From Phaeobacter sp. 22II1-1F12B (lineage in GTDB: Bacteria > Pseudomonadota > Alphaproteobacteria > Rhodobacterales > Rhodobacteraceae): 64,000 nt of DNA. The notes under the pieces were generated by a model. The model was not told the origin of the DNA, did not search any database, and was given only the letters and a program-made list of their open reading frames with translations. The DNA is taken from the NCBI RefSeq assembly GCF_002210165.1, contig NZ_AQQP01000002.1, positions 310,001-374,000 of the forward strand. The letters are read 5' to 3'. The position numbers and the translations under genes are program-made. Shown piece by piece: positions 1 to 8,348 of the stretch (its first letter is position 1; the number at the start of each line of letters is the position of its first letter).

Positions 1-28
1 ATACTGCTGAAATCGGACGGGGGCAGCT

Positions 29-42
29 TTGATCTGTGTCAA
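29..42. promoter_or_regulatory. FNR-like box upstream of the universal stress gene
   Basis: TTGAT-CTGT-GTCAA matches the FNR consensus TTGAT-N4-ATCAA at nine of ten defined bases. Its centre (35.5) lies about 97 bases before the chosen ATG at 133, so class II activation would start transcription near base 77 and leave a leader of about 55 bases. FnrL, encoded 2.3 kb away, is the obvious candidate ligand. Activation is inferred from spacing only. Confidence 0.55.
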
Positions 43-132
43 CAAAAATGCGGTTGATCCGTGCCAGTCGTTGTAAGCGACCACCGCTTGCCATCGACAG
101 CCCTGGTGGACACGCATTCTGGGAGAAAACTG

Positions 133-972
133 ATGACATACAAATCTTTGCTGTGCGTGGTGACTGACGGAAAGGCGGCCGAACCGGCATTGGCGCAGAT
201 GACAACGCTGGCCGACCGCCTCGACAGCCACGCCGAGATCCTCTGCATGGGTCTGGATCGCACCCAACTCGGCTATTATGACGCCGGTGCCACCGCGATG
301 GTGCTTCAGGAATCCATCGACAGGGCCCAGTCGGACGCCGCCGAATTGCTGGCCCATGTGAACAAGACAATGGGCAAGAGCGACATACGCTGGTCCGCCG
401 AGGAAAGCGTTGTGCCAGTCACCAATCTCGGACGTCAGGTCGCCTTTCACAGCCGATTCACCGATCTGGTGATCGCGCCGCAGCCCTATGGCGAACACGG
501 TGACCGAGACGCTGAAACGGTAATCGAGGCGGCGCTGTTCGGCGGTCAGGCACCGGTTCTCGTCGTGCCGTCCAAGGGTCAGCCCATTTCGCTGCCGCAG
601 ACCGTAGTCGTGGCATGGAACGAAAGCGCGGAATCGCTGAACGCGATCCGCCGGTCCATCCCCTTCCTGCAAGCCGCGAACCGGGTTCGGATCACCATCA
701 TCGATCCGCCCGCCCATGGTCCGGAACGCTCGGATCCGGGCGGTATGCTCGGGCAAATGCTGGCGCGGCACGGTGTAAGCTGCGAAATCGACGTGCTGTC
801 GCAAACCATGCCCAAGGTCTCTGATATCCTGAACCGCCATGTCGCCGATACCGGTGCCGACATGCTGGTGATGGGCGCCTATGGCCATTCCCGCCTGCGC
901 GAAGCGGTGCTTGGCGGCGCGACCCGGCACATGCTGGAAAAAGCCACCGTACCGGTGCTCATGGCGCATTGA
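133..972 (+). CDS. Universal stress protein, tandem UspA domains
   Basis: A 279-residue cytoplasmic protein made of two UspA-type alpha/beta domains. The C-terminal domain ends with the family's nucleotide-binding pattern (GAYGHSR... then GGATRHML, residues about 248-268), followed by the usual closing strand VPVLM. The N-terminal domain lacks this signature and looks degenerate, as is common in two-domain Usps. The ATG at 133 was preferred to the GTG at 61 because a purine-rich GGGAGAAAACTG precedes it and the protein then begins with a standard Usp strand (YKSLLCVV). An FNR-like box lies upstream at 29-42, which suggests induction under oxygen limitation. The exact physiological role is unknown. 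Confidence 0.9.
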   Translation: MTYKSLLCVVTDGKAAEPALAQMTTLADRLDSHAEILCMGLDRTQLGYYDAGATAMVLQESIDRAQSDAAELLAHVNKTMGKSDIRWSAEESVVPVTNLGRQVAFHSRFTDLVIAPQPYGEHGDRDAETVIEAALFGGQAPVLVVPSKGQPISLPQTVVVAWNESAESLNAIRRSIPFLQAANRVRITIIDPPAHGPERSDPGGMLGQMLARHGVSCEIDVLSQTMPKVSDILNRHVADTGADMLVMGAYGHSRLREAVLGGATRHMLEKATVPVLMAH

Positions 973-976
973 AAAA

Positions 977-1000
977 TGGCCGCCCGTTTCGGGGCGGCCA
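977..1000. terminator. Bidirectional hairpin terminator between usp and GDPD
   Basis: TGGCCGCCC and GGGCGGCCA form a perfect 9-bp stem around a 6-base loop. On the minus strand the stem is followed by TTTTTC, so it is a good intrinsic terminator for the phosphodiesterase gene ending at 1026. On the plus strand it lies 4 bases after the usp stop but has no T-run. Confidence 0.75.
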
Positions 1001-1025
1001 ATCAACTCGTACGACACAACCTGTA

Positions 1026-2072
1026 TCAGGCGGCTTTGCGACGACGACGGATCACCGCAAGGCTGCCAACCCCTGCCAGCATCAGCGGCAGACCGGCGGG
1101 AAGCGGCACGGCCGAGACATTCGCATCAACGATCGCGCGGGTCAGGTCCGTGTAATTGGTGAACAGGCCATCCATGCCTGCATCGATCCACGCCTGCTGC
1201 GACGCCAGCGCGTCTTCTTCGGTCGACTGGTTGAAGGTCCAGCCATGCACGGCGAGGCCAAGATCGTGGGCCGCGACGATGAACTCGGATGTCAGCGATC
1301 CAAGGTTCACGCCAACACCATCGGCAAAGAGTGCCAGATCGGCCAGCGCGTTGATGGTGCCTGTCGGGTAGTCGTAAACACCAAACCCTTCGGCGGTCAC
1401 CTGCGCATAACCCAGAACTGCGATCTGGTTATCCATGCCCAGCTCATCCTGAATCGCCGCCAGATCGGCCGCGCCCTGTGCGCTGAACGTCTGGACGAAA
1501 GAATTGTCCTCACGCGTGGTGAACCCGTTGGCCTGCATCTCCGTCAGGATCTGGCGGTTCATGGTTTCCGCGCTCGGGACTTTCGCTTCGGGATAAACGC
1601 CGATCTTGTCGCCGGTCGCCGTGTTATGCGCCTTCACAAGGTCCATGACCTCCTGGAAAGTCGGCACCTTGAACGGCTCTGCCATCGACGGCGTGTAACC
1701 GGGGTAGGTATTACCAGCCGATGTCTCGACGGTCAGCGTCTTGATTTCGGCCAGCGTATATTCGGACACGTTGTAGCTGCCATTGCGTTCACCCAGAACG
1801 GTTTCCACGTTGGTCGTGCGCGCGAGCGAGCTGTCATGCATCGCGACAAGGTAGCCGTCCTTGGTGGTCTGGAGATCGGGCTCGACGATATCCGCGCCCA
1901 TCTGGATCGCCAGCTCATAGGCAGCCAGCGTATGTTCCGGAAGATAGCCGCTGGCGCCACGGTGAGCGATCACCAGCGGGGCTTCTCCGGAAAGCGTGTT
2001 GAAGGAAGCAGCGAAAGACGGCGCAGCGAATGCGGTAGCGACGGCAAAGCCGGTCGCGATCAGGCGAAACAT
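1026..2072 (-). CDS. Exported glycerophosphodiester phosphodiesterase with VPLPA-CTERM anchor
   Basis: A 348-residue glycerophosphodiester phosphodiesterase (GDPD fold), which would hydrolyse deacylated phospholipids to glycerol 3-phosphate and an alcohol outside the cytoplasm. Residues 1-22 form a signal peptide. The catalytic HRGASG starts at His37, followed by an acidic metal-binding VEPDLQ and MHDSSLARTT. The last 27 residues carry VPLPAGLPL, a hydrophobic stretch and a terminal RRRRKAA, the tripartite VPLPA-CTERM signal handled by exosortases in Rhodobacterales. The ATG at 2072 has an upstream AGGA and starts exactly at the signal peptide; a longer frame from 2126 is unlikely. No exosortase gene is in the window. 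Single-gene unit. Confidence 0.9.
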   Translation of the reverse strand: MFRLIATGFAVATAFAAPSFAASFNTLSGEAPLVIAHRGASGYLPEHTLAAYELAIQMGADIVEPDLQTTKDGYLVAMHDSSLARTTNVETVLGERNGSYNVSEYTLAEIKTLTVETSAGNTYPGYTPSMAEPFKVPTFQEVMDLVKAHNTATGDKIGVYPEAKVPSAETMNRQILTEMQANGFTTREDNSFVQTFSAQGAADLAAIQDELGMDNQIAVLGYAQVTAEGFGVYDYPTGTINALADLALFADGVGVNLGSLTSEFIVAAHDLGLAVHGWTFNQSTEEDALASQQAWIDAGMDGLFTNYTDLTRAIVDANVSAVPLPAGLPLMLAGVGSLAVIRRRRKAA

Positions 2073-2326
2073 GAGGGAGATCCTGTCTTGAATTGTGCAA
2101 TTTTCGTGGCGCAAATGCGCCAACAATCAGACAGTTACCCGCGCCGAACGACAATTTTCCGACACATTTGCTAAGTTAACATGACAGCTTTCCGGTTGCC
2201 CCGCGCTTTGCACCCGCAGAGCCGCGAATCTGTTCAGTCGGAAGTCTTGACACTGCGCCACGGTCCCACAACCAGCGGTCCCGCCGATCCGGCAGCTTGT
2301 CGCGGATCAGCCCGCTGGCCTTGTGC

Positions 2327-3061
2327 TCAGATCAGGTGACCGCCATCGCTGTCATCGCCAGCCGCTTCCATCAGCCGCGCCATATCCGGCACGGTCACAT
2401 GCCGGTTGCCCTGAAGCGAGATGACACCCGCCTTGCGAAGGGCAGACATCTGTCGGCTTACCGTTTCAAGCGTCAGACCAAGATAATCCGCCATGGCCTC
2501 GCGCGTCAGCGGCAGGTCAAAGACCACGGCCCCGTGCGGCGAAAAGGCAGGCTGCCGTCGCGCCACGATATTCAGAAGGCTCGCGATCTTTTCCCGCGCG
2601 GTCTTGCGACCCAGCACCAGCATCCATTCCCGCGCGGCGTCCAGCTCGTCGAGCGTCATCTCAAGCAAGCGATGCGAGATATGCGGGGTCTCCATCATCA
2701 TCTTCTCGAACGGCTTCTTGCGGAAACAGCACATGATAAGATCGGTCGTCGCCACGATGTCATAGGCTGCACCCTTGCGCCCGGGACGTCCGACGAAATC
2801 TGACGGCAGCAGCAAGCCAACCATCTGCGTCCGGCCGTCTTCCATCGTCTGCGTCAGGGTGGCGACACCGCTCACGACCGAGGCGACAAAATCCATCCGG
2901 TCATTGGACCAGACAATCGTCTGCCCTGCTTCGAAGCTGCGGTAATACTTGATTTCCTCAAGCTGGGCGAGCTCATCCGCCTCGCACCGGGCACAGACTG
3001 CGCGGTGGCGGATCGGACAATCCGCACAATTTGAAACAAGTGATTTGGTGATAACTGTCAT
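2327..3061 (-). CDS. fnrL: Oxygen-responsive Crp/Fnr-family regulator FnrL
   Basis: A 244-residue FNR homologue. N-terminal Cys12, Cys15 and Cys23 (NCADCPIRHRAVCARC) and a later cysteine in DLIMCCFRKK are positioned to hold a 4Fe-4S cluster, which makes the dimer active without oxygen. Residues 40-150 are the cyclic-nucleotide-like effector fold. The C-terminal winged helix contains ETVSRQMSAL, whose E-xx-SR recognition residues match the TTGAT/ATCAA half-site preference. The start at 3061 was chosen over 3187 because known FnrL proteins begin close to the cysteine cluster. It is divergent from hemN, and the shared FNR box lies only 14 bases upstream of its start codon, consistent with autoregulation. 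Confidence 0.95.
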   Translation of the reverse strand: MTVITKSLVSNCADCPIRHRAVCARCEADELAQLEEIKYYRSFEAGQTIVWSNDRMDFVASVVSGVATLTQTMEDGRTQMVGLLLPSDFVGRPGRKGAAYDIVATTDLIMCCFRKKPFEKMMMETPHISHRLLEMTLDELDAAREWMLVLGRKTAREKIASLLNIVARRQPAFSPHGAVVFDLPLTREAMADYLGLTLETVSRQMSALRKAGVISLQGNRHVTVPDMARLMEAAGDDSDGGHLI

Positions 3062-3074
3062 TAGGCCGGGCCGA

Positions 3075-3088
3075 TTGATCTGGATCAA
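3075..3088. promoter_or_regulatory. Perfect FNR box shared by fnrL and hemN
   Basis: TTGAT-CTGG-ATCAA is an exact consensus FNR site. It sits 14 bases from the fnrL start and 36 bases from the hemN start. At the class II position (-41.5) hemN transcription would begin at about base 3123, next to its ATG at 3124. In the other direction the box is so close to fnrL that repression or autoregulation is more likely than activation. Confidence 0.9.
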
Positions 3089-3123
3089 TGAGGCGAATCT
3101 AACACATCGAATATCGATTGCAC

Positions 3124-4479
3124 ATGCTGACTCAAACTCGTTTTTCACGCATGGGTCTTTTTGACGCTCGCGTGCCCCGCTACACAAGCTATCCCACGGC
3201 GCCCCACTTTGGCGACGCCACCGGTCCCGGTGATTTTGGCGACTGGATCGCCAGCCTTACCCCCGGGCGCGAGATTTCACTTTACGTGCATATCCCGTTT
3301 TGCCGCCGGCTATGCTGGTTCTGCGCCTGCCGAACACAGGGCACCCAGAAGCAGGCGCCCGTCGTCAGCTATCTTGAGACGCTAAAGCAGGAACTTCAGC
3401 TGCTCGCCGCGACCCTGCCCAATGGTATCCGCCTGTCGAGGCTGCACTGGGGTGGAGGCACGCCCACCCTGCTGACCGGCTACATGATCCGCGAGCTTGC
3501 GGAAGCGATCTTTTCGGTGGCCCCGCTTGCCGGGAACGCCGAATTTTCTGTCGAAATCGACCCGAACGAACTCGACGCGGAACGTGTCGATGCGCTTGCC
3601 GACATGGGTATGACCCGCGCCTCGATCGGCGTTCAGGACTTCGACCCCGAAATCCAGAAAGTGATCGGCCGCCAGCAAAGCTTTGAAATCACACAGCGTG
3701 CGGCGGACATGATTCGTGACAAGGGCATAGAAAGCCTCAACACCGATATCCTGTTCGGCCTGCCCGGCCAGTCCCGGGAAAAGATGACGCAAAGCGTTCA
3801 GAAACTGCTGTCACTGAACCCCGACCGGATCGCCCTCTATGGCTATGCGCATGTGCCCTGGATGGCCCGTCGTCAGTCGATGATCCCCTCGGATACGCTT
3901 CCCTCGCCCGAAGAACGGCTCGCGCTGTTCGATACGGCGCATGAACTACTGACATGGGACGGGTACGAGGCCATCGGCATAGATCACTTCGCCCGCCCCG
4001 AAGACGGGCTCGCCAAGGCGCAGAAAACCGGGAGGCTCCGGCGCAATTTCCAAGGGTATACCGACGATCAGTCTGATGCGTTGATCGGGCTGGGTGCCTC
4101 GTCGATCTCGCGGCTGCCCCAAGGCTACGCCCAGAACGCTCCGGCCACCTCGGCCTATGTGGGACGCATCCGGTCCGGCAGCTTCGCTACCACGCGGGGC
4201 CACAGCCTCAGCAACGAAGACCGCCTTCATGCCCGGATGATCGAAATGATCATGTGTGATTTCCGTATTGCCACCGACGAACTGGTTCGCGATTTCGGCG
4301 TCGGACGGGATCATGTCCGCCGCTTGCTGGACCGGGCAAACGAAAGATTTGAAAACGGGCTGAAGGTGGACGACAAGGGCCTCAGCATCCCAAAGGACAT
4401 GCGCCCGCTGACCCGCATGATCGCGCGGCAGTTCGACCTCTATGACATGAGCGTCCACGGCCATAGCTCTGCGATCTGA
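3124..4479 (+). CDS. hemN: Oxygen-independent coproporphyrinogen III oxidase (radical SAM)
   Basis: A 451-residue HemN, converting coproporphyrinogen III to protoporphyrinogen IX without oxygen by two radical-SAM decarboxylations in heme (and, where present, bacteriochlorophyll) synthesis. Cys60, Cys64 and Cys67 in HIPFCRRLCWFC form the CxxxCxxC motif for the 4Fe-4S cluster, and WGGGTPTLL binds SAM. The N-terminus RVPRYTSYPTAPHF is typical of genuine HemN rather than HemW. The ATG at 3124 was preferred to an in-frame TTG two codons earlier. No Shine-Dalgarno sequence precedes it, and the upstream FNR box predicts a transcript start almost at the ATG, so the mRNA may be leaderless. Convergent with yejF. 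Confidence 0.95.
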   Translation: MLTQTRFSRMGLFDARVPRYTSYPTAPHFGDATGPGDFGDWIASLTPGREISLYVHIPFCRRLCWFCACRTQGTQKQAPVVSYLETLKQELQLLAATLPNGIRLSRLHWGGGTPTLLTGYMIRELAEAIFSVAPLAGNAEFSVEIDPNELDAERVDALADMGMTRASIGVQDFDPEIQKVIGRQQSFEITQRAADMIRDKGIESLNTDILFGLPGQSREKMTQSVQKLLSLNPDRIALYGYAHVPWMARRQSMIPSDTLPSPEERLALFDTAHELLTWDGYEAIGIDHFARPEDGLAKAQKTGRLRRNFQGYTDDQSDALIGLGASSISRLPQGYAQNAPATSAYVGRIRSGSFATTRGHSLSNEDRLHARMIEMIMCDFRIATDELVRDFGVGRDHVRRLLDRANERFENGLKVDDKGLSIPKDMRPLTRMIARQFDLYDMSVHGHSSAI

Positions 4480-4484
4480 ACGAC

Positions 4485-4533
4485 CAAAACTTTTGCAAAA
4501 AAGTTTTGCAAAGAATTTTGCTGTAAAATTCTT
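4485..4533. terminator. Two tandem A/T-rich hairpins between hemN and yejF
   Basis: CAAAACTT(4485-4492) pairs with AAGTTTTG(4501-4508), and AAGAATTTT(4511-4519) pairs with AAAATTCTT(4525-4533). Both stems are perfect and A/T-rich, which stands out in this GC-rich genome. They sit between convergent genes, so a role in bidirectional termination or transcript 3'-end protection is the simplest reading. Confidence 0.6.
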
Positions 4534-4563
4534 GTCGCCCTTGGCCGACCTTGCCGCGCCCGA

Positions 4564-6141
4564 TCAGTGGGTCGCGGCAACCAGCGTCTTGGTGTATTCT
4601 TCCTTCGGGCTGTCAAACACTTCTGCCGCCGGTCCCTGCTCGACCACGTCGCCTTGGTTCATTACGATGACCTGATGCGACATGGCCCGCACCACCTTCA
4701 GGTCATGCGAAATGAACAGATAGGCCAGCCCGTATTTCTGCTGCAACTTGCGCAGCAGTTCCACGATCTGCACCTGCACGGTCATGTCCAGCGCACTGGT
4801 CGGTTCATCCAGAACGAGCAGTTTCGGCCGAAGAACCATCGCCCGCGCAATAGCGATGCGCTGGCGCTGCCCACCCGAAAACTCATGCGGGTAACGATCC
4901 ATCGTCTGCGGGTCCAGCCCGGTCTCGCGCATCACCTCGGCCACCAGTTCCCGCTGATCGCGGCTGGCGTCCACCTTATGCACGTTCAACCCCTCGGAGA
5001 TGATCTGGAAGCAGGTCATGCGTGGACTGAGGCTGCCATAAGGGTCCTGGAACACAATCTGCATCTCGGCGCGCAGGCGCCGCAACTGGCGGGTCGACCA
5101 TTTACGCACGTCATCGCCGACAAAGGCAATCCGCCCCTCTGACGCGATCAGCCGCATGATGGCAAGCGCAAGCGTCGTTTTGCCTGATCCGGATTCCCCG
5201 ACGATGCCGACCGTTTCCCCGGCCCGCACCCGCAACGTTGCTTCGTTCACCGCTTTGACGTAGCCGGTCGTGCGTTTCAGCAGCCCCTGCTGGATCGGGA
5301 ACCAGACTTTCAGCTTTTCAGTTTCCGCGATCACCTTGGCGTCCGCCGCCACCGGTTCGGGTTCGCCCGTCGGCTCTGCCGCCAGCAGCTTTTTCGTATA
5401 GGCGTGCTGCGGGTTCTCGAAGATCTCCTTCGTCGGCCCGGTTTCCACGATCTCGCCGTCCTTCATCACGCAGACACGGTCCGCGATCCGGCGCACGATG
5501 CCCAGGTCATGGGTGATGAACAGCAGGCCCATGTCCTCATCCGCCTTCAGCTCGGCCAACAACTCAAGGATCTGCGCCTGAATCGTCACGTCCAGTGCCG
5601 TCGTCGGTTCGTCCGCGATCAGCACGGCGGGCTTGTTCGCAAGCGCCATGGCGATCATCACACGTTGGCGCTGACCACCTGATAACTGGTGCGGATAGGC
5701 CCCAAGCCGCGATTCCGCGCTCCGGATCCCGACACGTTTCAGCAGTTCGAGGATTCGTGCCCGCGCCGCGCTCCCGCTCAGCCCTTGGTGCAGGGCCAGC
5801 GATTCACCCATCTGCTTTTCGATGGTATGCAGCGGGTTCAGCGAGGTCATCGGCTCCTGAAAGATAAAGCTGATGTCATTGCCCCGCACCTTGTGCAGCA
5901 GGCCCTTCGACGCGCCGATCATCTGCTGACCTTCGTAGGTGACCGAGCCTTCGACCTCGGCACTGTCACCCAGCAGCGAAACCGTCGACAGGGCTGTCAC
6001 CGACTTGCCCGACCCGGATTCACCGACCAGCGCAACGGTCTCTCTCCGGTCGACGGTAAAGGACACGCCTTTGACCGCCTGCGTTACCTTGCCGTCCTGC
6101 CGGAACGACACTTTCAGATCGCGAACGTCCAGCAGGCTCAT
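4564..6141 (-). CDS. yejF: Peptide/microcin C-type ABC importer, double ATPase subunit
   Basis: A 525-residue protein with two complete ABC ATPase domains, as in YejF. Domain 1 has Walker A GESGSGKS at residues 40-47, an LSGGQRQR signature and Walker B VLIADEPTTALD; domain 2 repeats them (GESGSGKTT, FSGGQRQR, LLVLDEPTSALD). It energises uptake of oligopeptides through YejB/YejE. It is the last gene of yejABEF and overlaps yejE by four bases (ATGA), indicating translational coupling. In enteric bacteria this system imports microcin C and peptidic compounds; the natural substrate here is unknown but probably short peptides. Confidence 0.92.
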   Translation of the reverse strand: MSLLDVRDLKVSFRQDGKVTQAVKGVSFTVDRRETVALVGESGSGKSVTALSTVSLLGDSAEVEGSVTYEGQQMIGASKGLLHKVRGNDISFIFQEPMTSLNPLHTIEKQMGESLALHQGLSGSAARARILELLKRVGIRSAESRLGAYPHQLSGGQRQRVMIAMALANKPAVLIADEPTTALDVTIQAQILELLAELKADEDMGLLFITHDLGIVRRIADRVCVMKDGEIVETGPTKEIFENPQHAYTKKLLAAEPTGEPEPVAADAKVIAETEKLKVWFPIQQGLLKRTTGYVKAVNEATLRVRAGETVGIVGESGSGKTTLALAIMRLIASEGRIAFVGDDVRKWSTRQLRRLRAEMQIVFQDPYGSLSPRMTCFQIISEGLNVHKVDASRDQRELVAEVMRETGLDPQTMDRYPHEFSGGQRQRIAIARAMVLRPKLLVLDEPTSALDMTVQVQIVELLRKLQQKYGLAYLFISHDLKVVRAMSHQVIVMNQGDVVEQGPAAEVFDSPKEEYTKTLVAATH

Positions 6142-7244
6142 GAAAAGGTCTTTCTGGGGTCAAACGCGTCACGCACCCCTTCGAAAATGAACACCAGAAG
6201 CGACAGCATCAGCGCAAAGGTAAAGAACGCGGTAAAAGCCAGCCACGGCGCCTGCAGATTCTGTTTCGCCTGAAGCGTCAGCTCGCCCAACGACGGCGCC
6301 GAAGACGGCAGACCAAAACCGAGAAAGTCGAGACTTGCCAGCGCGCCGATGGTGCCGGTCACGATGAACGGCAGCATGGTCAGCGTGGCAACCATCGCAT
6401 TGGGCAGCATGTGGCGGAACATGATCTTCATGTTGCCCACGCCAAGCGCCTTGGCCGCGCGCACGTATTCAAGGTTCCGCGCCCGCAGGAACTCGGCCCG
6501 GACCACGCCCACCAGCGCCATCCATCCGAACAGCACCATCAGCAGGATCAGCAGCCAGACCTTTCGCCCCAGTATCGCGAACATGATAATGATGACGTAA
6601 AGCTGCGGCGTCGCGCTCCAGACCTCGATAAAACGCTGGAACAGCAGGTCGGTCAGCCCACCGAAAAAGCCCTGAACCGCTCCGGCGGCAATGCCGATCA
6701 GGCTCGAAAGCAGCGTCACGATCAGGGTAAAGGCCACCGAAAGGCGGAACCCGTGGATCACCCGCGCCAGAACATCGCGCTTGGTATCGTCGGTGCCCAG
6801 CAGGTTCTGCCCGTTCGGCGGCAGCGGCGCTGCACCGGGCCGATCCACCGGCGTGTCATAGGAGTATGGGATCAGCGGCCAGATCGTCCAGCCTTTCTGG
6901 ATGTCCTCGCCGTCGATCACCCCGTCCTGCGCATCGACGATCAATGCTTCGGGGTCGTCGAAACAGTCGATATTACCGCCGGTCTGGATCAGGCATTCCA
7001 CCTCGGGGTCGCGATAGACCGCCTCGGTCTGGAAATCTCCGCCGAAAGCGGTCTCGGGATAGAAATTCCAGATCGGCGTGTAGAATTGCCCCTGATAACG
7101 CACGAGGATCGGCTTGTCATAGGCGATGAACTCGGCAAACAGGCTCAGCCCGAAGAGCACCGCAAAGATCCACAGCGAAAAGAACGCGCGCCGGTTGCGT
7201 TTGAAATTACGCCAGCGCCGCTGGTTGAGGGGGGACAGAGCCAT
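6138..7244 (-). CDS. yejE: Peptide/microcin C-type ABC importer, permease subunit
   Basis: A 368-residue inner-membrane permease of the DppC/OppC class. One membrane helix lies near residues 20-40, then comes a long periplasmic insert (about residues 45-155) characteristic of YejE, then the transmembrane core. The EAA loop that contacts the ATPase reads approximately RAAKALGVGNMKIMFRHMLP. Its start shares one base with the yejB stop and its end overlaps the yejF start, so the three genes form one tightly coupled unit. It pairs with YejB to form the transmembrane channel. Confidence 0.92.
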   Translation of the reverse strand: MALSPLNQRRWRNFKRNRRAFFSLWIFAVLFGLSLFAEFIAYDKPILVRYQGQFYTPIWNFYPETAFGGDFQTEAVYRDPEVECLIQTGGNIDCFDDPEALIVDAQDGVIDGEDIQKGWTIWPLIPYSYDTPVDRPGAAPLPPNGQNLLGTDDTKRDVLARVIHGFRLSVAFTLIVTLLSSLIGIAAGAVQGFFGGLTDLLFQRFIEVWSATPQLYVIIIMFAILGRKVWLLILLMVLFGWMALVGVVRAEFLRARNLEYVRAAKALGVGNMKIMFRHMLPNAMVATLTMLPFIVTGTIGALASLDFLGFGLPSSAPSLGELTLQAKQNLQAPWLAFTAFFTFALMLSLLVFIFEGVRDAFDPRKTFS

Positions 7245-8341
7245 CAGCCTTCCCTCTTTTCAAAATCGATCCGCGGATCGACAAAGACATACATCAGGTC
7301 CGACAGGATATTCACCAAAAGGCCCATCAGGCCAAAGATGAACAGCGTGCCGAAGACGATGGGATAATCGCGCGCCACGGCGGCCTCGAACCCAAGCCGT
7401 CCCAACCCGTCGAGCGAAAAGATCGTCTCGATGATGATCGACGAGCCAAAGAACACTCCAATGAACACGGCAGGAAAACCGGCGATCACGATCAGCATCG
7501 CGTTACGGAACACATGCCCGTAAAGCACCCGCTTTTCCGACAGGCCCTTGGCCCGGGCCGTGATGACATACTGCTTCTTGATCTCGTCAAGAAAGCTGTT
7601 CTTGGTAAGCAGGGTCAGCGTCGCAAAAGACGAAATCGTGAGCGCAATCGTCGGCAGCGCGATATGCCAGAAATAGTCCAGAATTTTGCCCATCGTGGTC
7701 AGCTGGTCGAAATTGTCCGAGGTCAGCCCGCGCAGCGGGAAGATCTGCCAATAGGACCCGCCTGCAAACAGCACCAGCAGCAGGATCGCGAACAGAAAGG
7801 CCGGGATCGCATAAGCCACGATGATCGCGGCACTCGTCCATGTATCGAACAGCGACCCCTCGCGCACCGCCTTACGGATGCCAAGCGGGATCGACACGAT
7901 ATAGGCAATCAGCGTCGACCATAGCCCGAGAGAGATCGAAACCGGCATCTTTTCTAAGATCAGGTCGATCACGCTGGCCGAGCGGAAATAGCTCTCGCCG
8001 AAATCGAACCGAGCATAATTCCAGAGCATCAGCCCGAACCGTTCCAGCGGGGGCTTGTCGAACCCATATTCCTTTTCCAGCTTTTCGATGAATTCAGGCG
8101 GCAGCCCCCGCGCGCCGATATATTCCTCGGATTGCGGATCGCCCCCGCCGGACCCACCCATACCGGCATCGCCCTGACCGCCCGCGAACGACCCGAACGT
8201 ATCGCCCTGCCCCTGCGCCCGCGCGATGGCCTGTTCGATCGGGCCACCGGGGACGAATTGGACAAGGACGAAGTTGATGATCAGAACGCCCAGAAGGGTC
8301 GGAATGATAAGCAGCAATCGCCGCAGTATATAGGCGCCCAT
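7244..8341 (-). CDS. yejB: Peptide/microcin C-type ABC importer, permease subunit
   Basis: A 365-residue DppB/OppB-class permease. A helix at about residues 8-28 is followed by the long hydrophilic segment typical of YejB, here glycine-rich ([19 protein letters not shown]), before the channel-forming helices begin near residue 140. The cytoplasmic loop [20 protein letters not shown] is the EAA motif. It starts 7 bases after the yejA stop codon and is followed without a gap by yejE. The assignment rests on gene order and on the combined YejB/YejE insert architecture. Confidence 0.92.
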   Translation of the reverse strand: MGAYILRRLLLIIPTLLGVLIINFVLVQFVPGGPIEQAIARAQGQGDTFGSFAGGQGDAGMGGSGGGDPQSEEYIGARGLPPEFIEKLEKEYGFDKPPLERFGLMLWNYARFDFGESYFRSASVIDLILEKMPVSISLGLWSTLIAYIVSIPLGIRKAVREGSLFDTWTSAAIIVAYAIPAFLFAILLLVLFAGGSYWQIFPLRGLTSDNFDQLTTMGKILDYFWHIALPTIALTISSFATLTLLTKNSFLDEIKKQYVITARAKGLSEKRVLYGHVFRNAMLIVIAGFPAVFIGVFFGSSIIIETIFSLDGLGRLGFEAAVARDYPIVFGTLFIFGLMGLLVNILSDLMYVFVDPRIDFEKREG

Positions 8342-8348
8342 CTGGCGA

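Noticed and set aside
969-2174. 401-codon open frame on the plus strand opposite the phosphodiesterase gene
   Set aside because: It is the antisense of a gene with signal peptide, catalytic motif and C-terminal anchor; the antisense reading is rich in Arg/His and has no family features.
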